Positions 52,454 to 61,560 of a DNA stretch of 64,000 nt are shown piece by piece; position 1 is the first letter of the stretch; every line of letters starts with the position of its first letter. Source of the stretch: Hyphomicrobiales bacterium (GTDB taxonomy: Bacteria; Pseudomonadota; Alphaproteobacteria; Rhizobiales; Rhizobiaceae); contig UCJD01000009.1 in NCBI GenBank assembly GCA_900472605.1, positions 165,883-229,882 of the forward strand, given 5' to 3'. The translations under genes and the position numbers were made by a program. The notes beneath the pieces were generated by a model. That model worked only from the letters and a program-made list of their open reading frames with translations. It did not search any database and was not told where the DNA came from.

Positions 52454-52489
52454 TTGACTCGCGTCACAAATTCGTTAACGTATACGTTA
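52454..52489 (+). promoter_or_regulatory. cluster C second operator and promoter region
   Basis: TAACGTATACGTTA (52476-52489) is identical to the palindrome at 50208. TTGACT (52454-52459) lies 16 bases upstream as a possible -35, with TAACGT of the operator as -10. It stands 39 bases before the binding-protein start and should control the transporter and catabolic genes of cluster C. Confidence 0.72.
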
Positions 52490-52528
52490 TTGAATTCGTA
52501 TTAATCGGCAACATTGGGAGGAACCACA

Positions 52529-53659
52529 ATGCCGTTGAATATGCGTAAGCCACTCCACAGCTTTGCTATCGTCGCCGCCTTGGCAATGAGCGCGTCTTAT
52601 GCGCCCAGCGCATTCGCGATCGACGTAGATCAGCAGATCAAGGACATCGAAAGCCATCCGGCCGACGGGCCGAACGGCGAGAAGGCCGTTCTCGCAAGCG
52701 ACCTCAAGCTCTCTCCCGAAGAGATCGAAAAGATCAAGGCGAAGAAGGCCAAGGCCGCCATCGTCATGCACTACACCGCGTCCGACTGGGCCAAGGCGCA
52801 GATGGCCGGCCAGAAGAAGGCCCTCGAAGAGCTAGGCGTCGAGATCGTTGCCACGACTGACGCAGGTTACCGCGCTGAACAGCAAGTTTCCGATATCGAA
52901 AGCGTCATGGCGCTCAAGCCTGACGTCATGATCACGGTTCCCGCTGAGCAGTCCGCGACTGCAGCCGCCTACAAGAAGGCGGCAGCCGCCGGCATCAAGA
53001 TCATCTTCCTCGACCAGACCGGCGCAGGCATGAAAGCGGGCAAGGACTACGTCAGCTTGGTTTCGTCCGACAATCGCGGCATGGGCAAGGTAGCTGCTCT
53101 CCTGATGGCGAAGTCGCTAAACGGAAAGGGCGAAATCGGCCTCATCCCACACGCCTCCGACCTCTTCGCGACCAAGGAACGTGTCGTTGGCTTCAAAGAA
53201 GCAATCAAAGACTACCCTGACATCAAGGTCGTCCAAGAAACGGGCGTCGGCGGTCCTGACTTCTCCAGCGAATCCGAACGCGTCGCTTCCGCGATGCTGA
53301 CCGCCCATCCGAACCTCAACGGCATTTGGGCTGTCTGGGACGTTCCGACTGAAGGTGTCCTTTCCGCTGCTCGTGCGGCCGGCGCATCCAAGGACCTAGT
53401 CATCACGACCTGCGATCTCGGCGTGAACATCTCGCTCGACATGGCCAAGAAGGGCTACGTCAAGGGCACGGGTTCGCAGCGTCCGTATGGTGCAGGCTAC
53501 GCTGAAGGCATTCTCGCCGGTTACGCGCTGCTTGGTAAGGACGCACCTCCGTACGTCGTTCTCCCTGCCCTCGCCGTCACTCGCGACAACCTTATCGAGG
53601 CATGGCCCCAGTCGAACGGCGACCAGGCTCCCAAGCTCCTGACCGACGCGATGAACTAA
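52529..53659 (+). CDS. CUT2 sugar-binding protein (RbsB type), cluster C
   Basis: A 376-aa periplasmic binding protein. The signal peptide ends near SAFA (MPLNMRKPLHSFAIVAALAM at the start). The mature body has the ribose-binding-type pattern AAIVMHYTASDWAKAQMAGQ, DVMITVPAEQSATAAAYKKA and GIWAVWDVPTEGVL. GGGAGGA lies six bases before the ATG. It has a long N-terminal extension (about 50 residues) before the first beta strand, similar to the cluster B binding protein, so the two may recognise related compounds. Confidence 0.92.
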   Translation: MPLNMRKPLHSFAIVAALAMSASYAPSAFAIDVDQQIKDIESHPADGPNGEKAVLASDLKLSPEEIEKIKAKKAKAAIVMHYTASDWAKAQMAGQKKALEELGVEIVATTDAGYRAEQQVSDIESVMALKPDVMITVPAEQSATAAAYKKAAAAGIKIIFLDQTGAGMKAGKDYVSLVSSDNRGMGKVAALLMAKSLNGKGEIGLIPHASDLFATKERVVGFKEAIKDYPDIKVVQETGVGGPDFSSESERVASAMLTAHPNLNGIWAVWDVPTEGVLSAARAAGASKDLVITTCDLGVNISLDMAKKGYVKGTGSQRPYGAGYAEGILAGYALLGKDAPPYVVLPALAVTRDNLIEAWPQSNGDQAPKLLTDAMN

Positions 53660-53679
53660 CGACGCCACGGGGAGTGGCG

Positions 53680-55299
53680 ATGTCACTCCCCATTTCAAAA
53701 GCGGCGGATAAGATCATGAATACACATGTAAATGCAGATAATGTCGCCGCCGTAAGGATGAGCGACGTCAAGAAATCATTTGGCGGCGTACACGCTCTCC
53801 GCGGCGTCAGCCTGACAATCCAGCCGGGTACCATCCATGCCCTGGTCGGCGAAAACGGGGCTGGAAAGTCCACTCTTCTTAAAATCCTCCAGGGCGTGTT
53901 GAGCCCTACAGAAGGTACGATCGAAGTCTTCGGTGAACGGATGACGGAGAACTCTCCGGAGAATTCCCGCCGCCTCGGGATCGAGATGATCTTTCAAGAC
54001 CTCAGTCTGATCCCGTCACTCTCGGTCGCCCAGAACATATTCCTGAACCGTGAACCGCGCCGGATGTCGTTGCTGGTGGACGAGCGTCGGGAAATTGCCC
54101 AGGCCGCTGACATCATCGGTCAGTTGAACCTCCGGGTCGATCCCCGCACGCCAGTTTCGGAGCTCAGCCCCGGCCAGGCACAGTTGACGGAAATCGCGAA
54201 AGCCATTCACCAGAAAGCCCGCGTCCTGATCCTAGATGAGCCGACGTCGTCCCTCAGCGCGCAGGAAGCAGATACGCTCTTCGGAATGCTTCGCAAGCTG
54301 ACTGCCGCGGGCACAGCGGTCGTTTATGTCTCGCATCGCATGACCGAGATCATGACGATCGCCGACGAAATCACGATCCTGCGCGATGGTCAGAACGTGA
54401 CCTCGGGCAAGACGTCAGATTTCACGCTGGACTCCATCGTGCAAAACATGGTCGGCAAGCGCGTCACAGGGTTCCAGTATCAGGCCCGCCCGATCGACCG
54501 CAGTGGCGCGCCCGCGCTCAAGGTTCGCGACCTGTCTGGCCCATCCGGCAAGCCCGAGCATGTGAGCTTCGAAGTCCACAAGGGCGAGATTGTCGGTATC
54601 GCTGGTTTGATGGGTGCAGGACGTAGCGAGCTGGCGCGCCTCCTCTTCGGCGTCGATCGGCGCAAGAGTGGATCGGTCGAACTCGACGGCAAGCCATTGG
54701 AGTTCCGCTCCCCTGCCGACGCCATCAAGGCAGGCATCGTTCTCGTACCGGAAAGCCGTCACGACGAAGGTCTCATCGTCGAACACAGCGTCGGGCATAA
54801 TCTGGGACTTCCTCAGGTCGACCAGATGGTCCGCGGCCCGTTCATCGATCGCAGACGCGAGAGCTCGCTTAACGCCGAACTTATTTCCCGTCTCCGCATC
54901 AAGACGCCGAATGCCGAAAACAAGGTCCGCAACCTTTCGGGTGGCAACCAGCAGAAGATCGTCATCGCAAAATGGCTCGCAACCGATCCCTCGGTTGTCA
55001 TTCTCGACGAGCCGACCGCTGGTGTCGACATCGGCTCGAAAGCAGAAATCGTAGAGTTGATCCGCAGCGTCGCGTCATCCGGCAAGTCCGTGATCGTGAT
55101 TTCGTCCGAACCCGCCGAACTCCTCGCTACGAGCGATCGCATCCTCGTCATGAGCAACGGCAAACTCGCTCGTGAAATCGAGCGCGACGAGATCGAAGGC
55201 TGGGCCGAAAACGCCGGCGACGAAACCCAATCTCCGCTGATCCGCAGGGAACTCGGCCTGCAGGTGGCGATACAGAAGGCAAGCCAAAATGTCCACTGA
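53680..55299 (+). CDS. CUT2 ABC transporter ATPase (RbsA type), cluster C
   Basis: A 539-aa double-ATPase. Domain 1 has Walker A VGENGAGKST, signature ELSPGQAQLTEIAKA and Walker B LILDEPTSSLSA. Domain 2 has the normal degenerate Walker A GLMGAGRSEL and signature NLSGGNQQKIVIAKW. The ATG at 53680 has GGGAG upstream; a later ATG at 53716 is possible. It follows the binding-protein gene by 20 bases and overlaps the permease gene by 11. Confidence 0.94.
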   Translation: MSLPISKAADKIMNTHVNADNVAAVRMSDVKKSFGGVHALRGVSLTIQPGTIHALVGENGAGKSTLLKILQGVLSPTEGTIEVFGERMTENSPENSRRLGIEMIFQDLSLIPSLSVAQNIFLNREPRRMSLLVDERREIAQAADIIGQLNLRVDPRTPVSELSPGQAQLTEIAKAIHQKARVLILDEPTSSLSAQEADTLFGMLRKLTAAGTAVVYVSHRMTEIMTIADEITILRDGQNVTSGKTSDFTLDSIVQNMVGKRVTGFQYQARPIDRSGAPALKVRDLSGPSGKPEHVSFEVHKGEIVGIAGLMGAGRSELARLLFGVDRRKSGSVELDGKPLEFRSPADAIKAGIVLVPESRHDEGLIVEHSVGHNLGLPQVDQMVRGPFIDRRRESSLNAELISRLRIKTPNAENKVRNLSGGNQQKIVIAKWLATDPSVVILDEPTAGVDIGSKAEIVELIRSVASSGKSVIVISSEPAELLATSDRILVMSNGKLAREIERDEIEGWAENAGDETQSPLIRRELGLQVAIQKASQNVH

Positions 55300-56269
55300 A
55301 GTCAAGGCGTTGAACGCAAAACCGGAATCAGAAATTCAACGTAGGCGGTGGCATAGCAACTGGCGGGACTACGTTGTCTACATCGGCTTCGTCGTCATCT
55401 TCATCGTATTCGCCATCCTTCTGCAGGATCGCGGTTTCCTCTCGTCGAACAACCTGCTGAACATCCTCAGACAGACGGCGATCGTAGCGATCGTGGCCAT
55501 GGCCATGTCGTTCGTTCTCTCGGCCGGTGAAATCGACCTCTCCGTCGGCGCGATCGCGGGTCTCTCCTCGGTGGTCGCGGGCCTCGCCCTCATGCAGTAC
55601 GGCTTGGTACCCGGTATTTTGGCGGGCCTGGCGCTTGGCCTTCTGGTCGGTGCGATCAACGGCACTCTCACGGCCTATCTCAACATCCCCTCGTTCCTTG
55701 TGACGCTCGGGATGATGGGGATCGCCCGCGGCGTCGGGATGTGGGTCAGCGGCACCTCTCCGGTTCCGATCGTCGACGACACCTTCGTATACGTCTTCGG
55801 CTCCGGCAACATCGGCCCTGTCCCGGTGCTCGTCATCTGGGTTGCTGTTCTCGGCACCTTGGCACACGTGGCGCTGCGCAAGACCCCGTTCGGCCGCAAG
55901 GTCATGTCGGCAGGCGGCAACCCGGTGGCAGCCCGTTACAGCGGTATCAATGTCCGCAAGATCAAGTTCCAAGTTCTTCTTTTGACAGGCGTCGCGGCCT
56001 CGATCGCCGGCATGCTGTACGCGGGTCGCCTCCAGTCCGGCCGCTTCCAGCTCGGCGAAGGCGATGAACTGTCGGTTATCGCGGCGGTCGTTCTCGGCGG
56101 CACGAGCCTCTTCGGCGGCCGCGGAACGGTCATCGGTTCGATCGTCGGCGCGCTTCTGATCGGCGTCATCAACAACGGCCTGATCCTCGGCGGCCTCGAC
56201 TACAGCCAGCAGCTGATCGCCCGCGGTCTGCTCATCATCCTCGCGGTCGCGCTCGGCCGCAGCCGCTAA
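55289..56269 (+). CDS. CUT2 ABC transporter permease (RbsC type), cluster C
   Basis: A 326-aa membrane protein with about eight to ten helices. Marks of the RbsC family are GEIDLSVGAIAGLSSVVAG, FGRKVMSAGGNPVAARYSGI and AAVVLGGTSLFGGRGTVIGS. A basic, cytoplasmic N terminus precedes the first helix. It completes the second ribose-type importer in the window. Confidence 0.94.
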   Translation: MSTEVKALNAKPESEIQRRRWHSNWRDYVVYIGFVVIFIVFAILLQDRGFLSSNNLLNILRQTAIVAIVAMAMSFVLSAGEIDLSVGAIAGLSSVVAGLALMQYGLVPGILAGLALGLLVGAINGTLTAYLNIPSFLVTLGMMGIARGVGMWVSGTSPVPIVDDTFVYVFGSGNIGPVPVLVIWVAVLGTLAHVALRKTPFGRKVMSAGGNPVAARYSGINVRKIKFQVLLLTGVAASIAGMLYAGRLQSGRFQLGEGDELSVIAAVVLGGTSLFGGRGTVIGSIVGALLIGVINNGLILGGLDYSQQLIARGLLIILAVALGRSR

Positions 56270-56298
56270 CAAAAGCATTTTTCAGGAGGTATTACACA

Positions 56299-57159
56299 AT
56301 GAGAGTTCTCGTAACTGGCGGTAGCGGCAAACTCGGTCGAGCCACGATTAAACACCTGCTCGAAACGGGCCACGACGTCATCAACGCAGACACCGTTGCC
56401 CCCCAGGAAAACCTCTGCCCTTTCATCAAGGTGGACTTCGAAGACATGCGCGCGACTGTCGAAGCCATCAGCGGCTTCGACTGGGACCATAACCGCAAGA
56501 CCGAAGCTGTCGTCCATCTGGCTGCCGTCCCGATGCCGGGCCGTGTGGCACCTGCCGAAGTCTTCCGCGTGAACACGATTTCGACTTTCAACGTATTCGA
56601 GTCCTGCCGCCTCCTCGGCATCAAGAACATCGTCTGGGCGTCGAGCGAAACCCTCCTCGGCATTCCTTACGAGATCAAGCCGGATTACTTCCCCGCCGAC
56701 GAGGAGTTCGAGTCCCGTCCGGAAACGTCCTATTCGCTGTCCAAGCACCTCGGCGAAGAGATGGCCAAGCAGTACTGCCGCTGGGACAGCGAACTCAAGC
56801 TGGTGTGCCTGCGCTTCTCGAACGTCATGGACGAAAGCGAATACGCCGACTTCCCGGACTTCGAGAAGAACCCCGGCAGCCGTCGCTTCAACCTCTGGAC
56901 CTACATCGACGCCCGCGACGGGGCGCAGGCAATCCGCCGCTCGCTCGAATGGGATGGCAAGGGCGCGGAAGTCTTTGTCATCGCCAACGAAGACGGTGTC
57001 ATGACCACCTCGAACGAGGAGCTCGTCGCGAAGTGGTACCCCGGCGTGCCGTTCAAGAAGCAGGCGGGGAAGAACGAAACGCTGCTTTCGATCGACAAGG
57101 CCAAGCGGGTTCTCGGTTACCAGCCGGAACATAGCTGGCGGAAGTACGCGCGCTCCTAA
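56299..57159 (+). CDS. extended SDR (NAD-dependent epimerase/dehydratase family; uronate dehydrogenase-like)
   Basis: A 286-aa Rossmann enzyme. The NAD-binding motif is LVTGGSGKLGRATIKHL at residues 4-20, with the catalytic YxxxK in TSYSLSKHLGEE and Ser in WASSETL. The compact length and lack of a large substrate domain resemble uronate and aldose 1-dehydrogenases more than UDP-sugar epimerases (inference). It might oxidise the imported sugar to an acid lactone, feeding the sugar-acid enzymes downstream. CAGGAGG precedes the start. Confidence 0.85.
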   Translation: MRVLVTGGSGKLGRATIKHLLETGHDVINADTVAPQENLCPFIKVDFEDMRATVEAISGFDWDHNRKTEAVVHLAAVPMPGRVAPAEVFRVNTISTFNVFESCRLLGIKNIVWASSETLLGIPYEIKPDYFPADEEFESRPETSYSLSKHLGEEMAKQYCRWDSELKLVCLRFSNVMDESEYADFPDFEKNPGSRRFNLWTYIDARDGAQAIRRSLEWDGKGAEVFVIANEDGVMTTSNEELVAKWYPGVPFKKQAGKNETLLSIDKAKRVLGYQPEHSWRKYARS

Positions 57160-57185
57160 GGAACGCGAAGCCGGGGGAACTATAA

Positions 57186-57896
57186 ATGGCCACTACGAAA
57201 CAGACTGAACGCGCCGCAGAAATAAAGGAAGAGTCGTTCGCGAAGACAATGACCGCGACGGCCCACCTGCGTCTTCGGCAGCTCATCCTGGATAACAAGT
57301 GGCCGCCCGGCTACCAGGCGACAGAACAGGATGTTGCTTCCCAGCTCGGCATGAGCCGGACGCCGGTCAGGGAGGCGCTCATGCGCCTCCAGCAAGACGG
57401 CCTAGTATCAGTTATCCCACGTCATGGCATGCGGGTATTACCGGTCTCTATGTCCGACATGCGGGAAATCTACGACATCCTGACGTCGCTGGAGAGCACC
57501 GCTGCCGAATTGGCCGCGTCTCGCCATCTCTCGGAGGATCAAATCGGCGGACTGGAGAAAGCCACTGCCGACATGGATAAAGCGCTGGCCGAGGACGACC
57601 TCGAACGATGGGCTCAGGCAGACGCGCGATTTCACGAGCAACTGCTCGAGCTGGGCGGCAACCAGATGCTCAAGTCGGTTGTCCTAAACCTCATCGACAG
57701 GGCGCACCGGGTCCGGATGCTGACCCTCAAGATGCGCCCAAAGCCCGTCAACTCCACCCGGGAGCATGCGGAGCTCGTTCAAGCGATCCGCGAAGGCGAT
57801 CGCGAAAAAGCACGGAACATCCATCGGGCGCACCGAGAGCGCGCGGGCATCGAATTGCTCGCTCTCCTCGAACGTCTAGGCCTCAATCACCTATAG
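57186..57896 (+). CDS. GntR-family regulator, FCD subfamily
   Basis: A 236-aa regulator. The winged HTH is at residues about 20-85 (TATAHLRLRQLILDNKWPPG, then EQDVASQLGMSRTPVREALM). The all-helical FCD ligand domain follows, with metal-binding Asp and His residues (ADARFHEQLLELGG, then STREHAELVQAIREGD). Ligands of this class are commonly sugar acids. FCD regulators bind short palindromes with a central TA or GTAC-like step, so TAACGTATACGTTA sites at three promoters are plausible targets. It lies within cluster C. Confidence 0.93.
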   Translation: MATTKQTERAAEIKEESFAKTMTATAHLRLRQLILDNKWPPGYQATEQDVASQLGMSRTPVREALMRLQQDGLVSVIPRHGMRVLPVSMSDMREIYDILTSLESTAAELAASRHLSEDQIGGLEKATADMDKALAEDDLERWAQADARFHEQLLELGGNQMLKSVVLNLIDRAHRVRMLTLKMRPKPVNSTREHAELVQAIREGDREKARNIHRAHRERAGIELLALLERLGLNHL

Positions 57897-57912
57897 AAAA
57901 CAGGTACAAAAC

Positions 57913-59028
57913 ATGTCATCGCTCAAAAATAGCTTTAAGATCGCGGTTCTGCCGGGAGACGGCATCGGTCGTGAGGTCATGCCCGCCTGCCTCGAACTCA
58001 TCGACGCCGCGGTCAAGCTCGCAGGCGCTCCCTCGGTTTCGTTCGAGACCCACCAGGCCGGCGCGCAGCACTACGCGGAGACTGGCGAAGCGCTTCCCGC
58101 CTCCGCGCTGGAGGCGTGCCGTACCGCCGACGCCATCCTGTTCGGCGCGATGGGCTGGCCTGACATCCGTTTCCCTGACGGCACTGAAATCATTCCGCAG
58201 CTCGACCTGCGCATGGAATTCGGACTGTTCGCTGGCGTACGCCCGATCCGTTGGTTCCCAGGCCTCCCCAAAATCCTGTCGGACCCCCGCGCCGAAGGCA
58301 TCGACTTCGTTCTCATCCGCGAGCAGACCGAGGGTCTTTTCTACGCCCGCGGCCGGGGCGAAATTCGCGACGACCAGGAAGCGTACGACACCATGCAGAT
58401 CACGCGCGCCGGCACCGAGCGCGTCACCGAGTTTGCCTTCCACCTCGCCGCTGAGCGCAAACGCCGCGGCAAACCGGGCATCGTGACCTGCGTCGACAAA
58501 GCGAACGTGTTCGCCTCCATGGCGTTCTTCCGCAAGGTGTTCGACGAGGTTGCCGATCGCCACCCGGAATTGAACCGTGACTACGCATACGTTGACGCGC
58601 TCGCGCTCAACATGGTCAAGAAGCCATGGACACTGGACGTCCTTGTCACCGAGAACATGTTCGGAGACATCCTGTCGGACTTGGCCGCTGGCCTGATAGG
58701 CGGCATGGGCATGGCCGCCTCCGCGGATATTGGTGAAAACCACGGTCTCTTCCAGCCGGCACACGGCACGGCTCCTGATATCGCGGGCAAGGGTATCGCG
58801 AACCCGAGTGCCATGTTCCTGTCGGGCGCGATGATGCTCGATTGGCTGGCCGTACGCCATGGCGAGAGCAAGCTTGCTGATGCGGCGCGTCTTATCGAAG
58901 CGGCCGTTGAACACACCCTCTACCAGGGCCTCGCCGTTCCGATGGAATACGGCGGCAAGGCGAATTGCGCGGACATGACGCGCAGTGTCATCAGCTCGCT
59001 GGATGCTGTCCAGAAGGAGGTCGCATGA
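57913..59028 (+). CDS. isopropylmalate/tartrate dehydrogenase-family enzyme
   Basis: A 371-aa beta-decarboxylating dehydrogenase. Features are IAVLPGDGIGREVMPACLEL, DLRMEFGLFAGVRPIRWFPG with substrate-binding arginines, IREQTEGLFYARG, catalytic Lys in CVDKANVFASM and DILSDLAAGLIGG with metal-binding Asp. Relatives include 3-isopropylmalate, D-malate and tartrate dehydrogenases. In this cluster it probably oxidises a 2,3-dihydroxy or 2-hydroxy acid made from the imported sugar. The exact substrate is not predictable. It overlaps the next gene by 4 bases. Confidence 0.88.
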   Translation: MSSLKNSFKIAVLPGDGIGREVMPACLELIDAAVKLAGAPSVSFETHQAGAQHYAETGEALPASALEACRTADAILFGAMGWPDIRFPDGTEIIPQLDLRMEFGLFAGVRPIRWFPGLPKILSDPRAEGIDFVLIREQTEGLFYARGRGEIRDDQEAYDTMQITRAGTERVTEFAFHLAAERKRRGKPGIVTCVDKANVFASMAFFRKVFDEVADRHPELNRDYAYVDALALNMVKKPWTLDVLVTENMFGDILSDLAAGLIGGMGMAASADIGENHGLFQPAHGTAPDIAGKGIANPSAMFLSGAMMLDWLAVRHGESKLADAARLIEAAVEHTLYQGLAVPMEYGGKANCADMTRSVISSLDAVQKEVA

Positions 59029-59339
59029 GCGCGGTAGAAACCAAGCGCTTCGTGGTCGTCGTCGACTTCGTCATCCACGACGAATACGTCGAGAAGTTTC
59101 GACCTGCGATGATCGCGAACGCTGCCGCGTCGGTTAACGAAGAGCCGGGCTGCGTGGTGTTCGACGTCTGCGTTAACCCGGCGGACCCCAAGCACATTCA
59201 TCTTTACGAGGTTTACAACACCAAAGCGGACTTCGATTACCACCTCAAGTCGGAGCATTTCCTGAGTTTCAACGAGCTCACCGCTCCATGGGTTGCCGAT
59301 AAGCGGGTCCAGACCTTCGAACTTGTGATGCAGGCATAA
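59025..59339 (+). CDS. ABM-fold (antibiotic biosynthesis monooxygenase-like) small protein
   Basis: A 104-aa dimeric alpha/beta-barrel type protein: FVVVVDFVIHDEYVEKFRPA, NEEPGCVVFDVCVNP, HIHLYEVYNTKADFDYHLKS and VADKRVQTFELVM. The pattern equals YgiN/LsrG relatives, which include quinol monooxygenases and isomerases of small keto-sugar phosphates. The ATG overlaps the dehydrogenase stop by 4 bases, with AGGAGG upstream. A role in isomerising a product, as LsrG does for a phospho-compound, is one possibility. Confidence 0.85.
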   Translation: MSAVETKRFVVVVDFVIHDEYVEKFRPAMIANAAASVNEEPGCVVFDVCVNPADPKHIHLYEVYNTKADFDYHLKSEHFLSFNELTAPWVADKRVQTFELVMQA

Positions 59340-59350
59340 AGGAAGGCACG

Positions 59351-60061
59351 ATGGCAAACGAAATCAAAGCGATCGTCTTCGACACGTTCGGCACCGTCGT
59401 CGACTGGCGCGGCTCGATCATCAACGATCTCGGCGCTTGGGCGAAAACCCAGGGCTTAGAGGTCGATTGGGCCGAGGTCGTCGACAAGTGGCGCGACCGC
59501 TACAATCCGCAGAAGGCCCGTGTCCGCACAGGCGAATTGCCGTGGACGAACCTCGACGAGCTCCATTTCGACTCCCTGAAATCGGTATTTGCCGAGATGG
59601 GTATTCGGGAACTCGACCACGACAAGATGATGCACATCAACAAGGTCTGGCATCGCCTGGAAGGCTGGCCGGATGCGTCGAAGGGTCTTCACCGCCTCAA
59701 GACCAAGTTCATCATCGGTCCTCTTTCGAACGCGAACGTCGCGATCCTTGTCAACATGGCCAAGCACGCCGACCTTCCCTGGGACAACGTGTTCTCGTGC
59801 GAGCTGTTCAAGCACTACAAGCCGGACCCCGAGACCTATCTCGGCGTCTGCAAGCTCCTATATCTCGAGCCAAGCGAAGTCATGATGTGCGCTGCGCACA
59901 ACTACGACCTCGCCGCCGCCCGCAAACTAGGCCTCAAGACGGCGTTCATTGCCCGTCCGACCGAACTCGGTCCTGGCCAGACCGTAGACCTCCACGCCGA
60001 ACAGGACTGGGAATTCGTCGCCGACGACCTTGAAGACCTGGCCACCCAGCTCGGCTGCTGA
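59351..60061 (+). CDS. HAD-superfamily hydrolase, haloacid dehalogenase type II
   Basis: A 236-aa HAD protein. The nucleophile Asp is in AIVFDTFGTVVDWRGS; motif II is GPLSNANVAI and motif III SCELFKHYKPDPETYLG, with a final acidic AAHNYDLAAARKLGL. The TFGTVVDWR motif is that of L-2-haloacid dehalogenases rather than phosphatases. The natural substrate may be a non-halogenated or halogenated 2-hydroxy-acid analogue. It lies between ABM and aldehyde dehydrogenase genes in the operon. Confidence 0.88.
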   Translation: MANEIKAIVFDTFGTVVDWRGSIINDLGAWAKTQGLEVDWAEVVDKWRDRYNPQKARVRTGELPWTNLDELHFDSLKSVFAEMGIRELDHDKMMHINKVWHRLEGWPDASKGLHRLKTKFIIGPLSNANVAILVNMAKHADLPWDNVFSCELFKHYKPDPETYLGVCKLLYLEPSEVMMCAAHNYDLAAARKLGLKTAFIARPTELGPGQTVDLHAEQDWEFVADDLEDLATQLGC

Positions 60062-60075
60062 AAGAGAGAAAGACA

Positions 60076-61554
60076 ATGCAGACATATAAGATGTTCATCG
60101 ACGGCAAATGGGAAGACGCCGTCAACGGTGAGACCTTCGAGACGCGCAACCCGTTCACGGGCGAAGTCTGGGCTCAGATTCCCAAGGGCGGCAAGGACGA
60201 TGCGGAGCGCGCGATCCTCGCCGCGCACAAGGCGTTCACCAGCGGCCCCTGGCCGAAGCTCACTGCAAGCGACCGCGGCCACCTGCTGCGCCGCCTCGGC
60301 GATCTGATCGCTGAAAACGCGGAGCATCTCGCGAACACCGAGGTCAAGGACAACGGCAAGCTTATCAACGAGATGCTGTTCCAGCTCAAGTACATTCCGC
60401 AGTGGTACTATTACTTCGGTGGTCTGGCCGACAAGATCGAAGGCGCGGTCATCCCGATCGACAAGCCGGACACGTTCAACTTCACCCGCAACGAGCCGCT
60501 GGGCGTCTGCGTGGGCATCACGCCGTGGAACTCCCCGCTCCTGCTTCTCGCCTACAAGCTCGCTCCGGCGCTTGCCGCCGGCAACACCTTTGTCGCCAAG
60601 CCGTCTGAGTTCACCTCGGCCTCGACGCTGGAATTCGCCAAGCTTGTGGAGAAGGCCGGCTTCCCGACAGGCGTCTTCAACGTCGTCACCGGCTTCGGCG
60701 CGGACGTCGGTGAAACCCTCACCTCGCACAAGTACGTCAGCAAGATCGCCTTCACGGGCAGCGAAGGAACCGGCCGCAAGATCGGCGAGCTCGCAGCCCG
60801 CAACTTCAAGAAGGTCACGCTGGAACTTGGCGGCAAGAGCCCGCATATCGTCTTCGCCGACGCGGAGATCGACAACGCGGTGAACGGCGTCATCTCGGGC
60901 ATCTTCGCGGCAACAGGCCAGACCTGCATCGCAGGATCGCGCCTGCTCGTAGAGCGCAAAATCCACGACCAGTTCCTGGAAAAGGTCGTCGCCTTGGCCA
61001 AGACCGCACGCATGGGCGACCCGATGTCGACCGCGACGCAGGTCGGGCCGGTGACGACCCCTCCCCAACTCGAGAAAATTCTCGGTTACATCGACATCGC
61101 GAAGAACGAAGGCGCTGAATGCCTTCTCGGCGGTGGTCGTCCGAGCAATCCCGAGCTGTCCAACGGCTGGTTCGTCGAACCCACGATCTTCTCGGGCGTC
61201 CGCAATGACATGCGTATTGCCCAGGAAGAAGTATTCGGCCCGGTTCTCGCGGTCATTCCGTTCGACAGCGACGAGGAAGCGATCCACATCGCCAACGACA
61301 CGAACTACGGTCTCGCCGCAGGTTTCTGGACACAGGACATGCGCCGTATCCTCAAGGTGTCGGCGGCGATCCAGGCCGGAACGGTATGGGTGAACACCTA
61401 CCGCACGATCAGCTACATGTCGCCGCTCGGTGGCTACAAGCACTCGGGCATCGGTCGCGAGAACGGCATGGCGTCCATCCAGAACTACATGCAGACCAAG
61501 AGCGTGATGATCTCGACGGCCGAGAGCGTCGCCAACCCGTTTATCATGAGGTGA
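60076..61554 (+). CDS. NAD(P)-dependent aldehyde dehydrogenase
   Basis: A 492-aa enzyme. The catalytic Cys is in ATGQTCIAGSRLL and the general base Glu in VTLELGGKSPHIV. The cofactor region is GITPWNSPLLLLAYKLAPAL, then FTGSEGTGRKIG; EEVFGPVLAVIPF is conserved. It oxidises an aldehyde to an acid, probably one made in this pathway. It starts 14 bases after the HAD gene. Its long antisense open frames are not genes. Confidence 0.95.
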   Translation: MQTYKMFIDGKWEDAVNGETFETRNPFTGEVWAQIPKGGKDDAERAILAAHKAFTSGPWPKLTASDRGHLLRRLGDLIAENAEHLANTEVKDNGKLINEMLFQLKYIPQWYYYFGGLADKIEGAVIPIDKPDTFNFTRNEPLGVCVGITPWNSPLLLLAYKLAPALAAGNTFVAKPSEFTSASTLEFAKLVEKAGFPTGVFNVVTGFGADVGETLTSHKYVSKIAFTGSEGTGRKIGELAARNFKKVTLELGGKSPHIVFADAEIDNAVNGVISGIFAATGQTCIAGSRLLVERKIHDQFLEKVVALAKTARMGDPMSTATQVGPVTTPPQLEKILGYIDIAKNEGAECLLGGGRPSNPELSNGWFVEPTIFSGVRNDMRIAQEEVFGPVLAVIPFDSDEEAIHIANDTNYGLAAGFWTQDMRRILKVSAAIQAGTVWVNTYRTISYMSPLGGYKHSGIGRENGMASIQNYMQTKSVMISTAESVANPFIMR

Positions 61555-61560
61555 TCAAAG

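Noticed and set aside
59902..61443. 513-aa open frame on the minus strand
   Set aside because: Mirror of the aldehyde dehydrogenase gene; the sense protein is complete and conserved.
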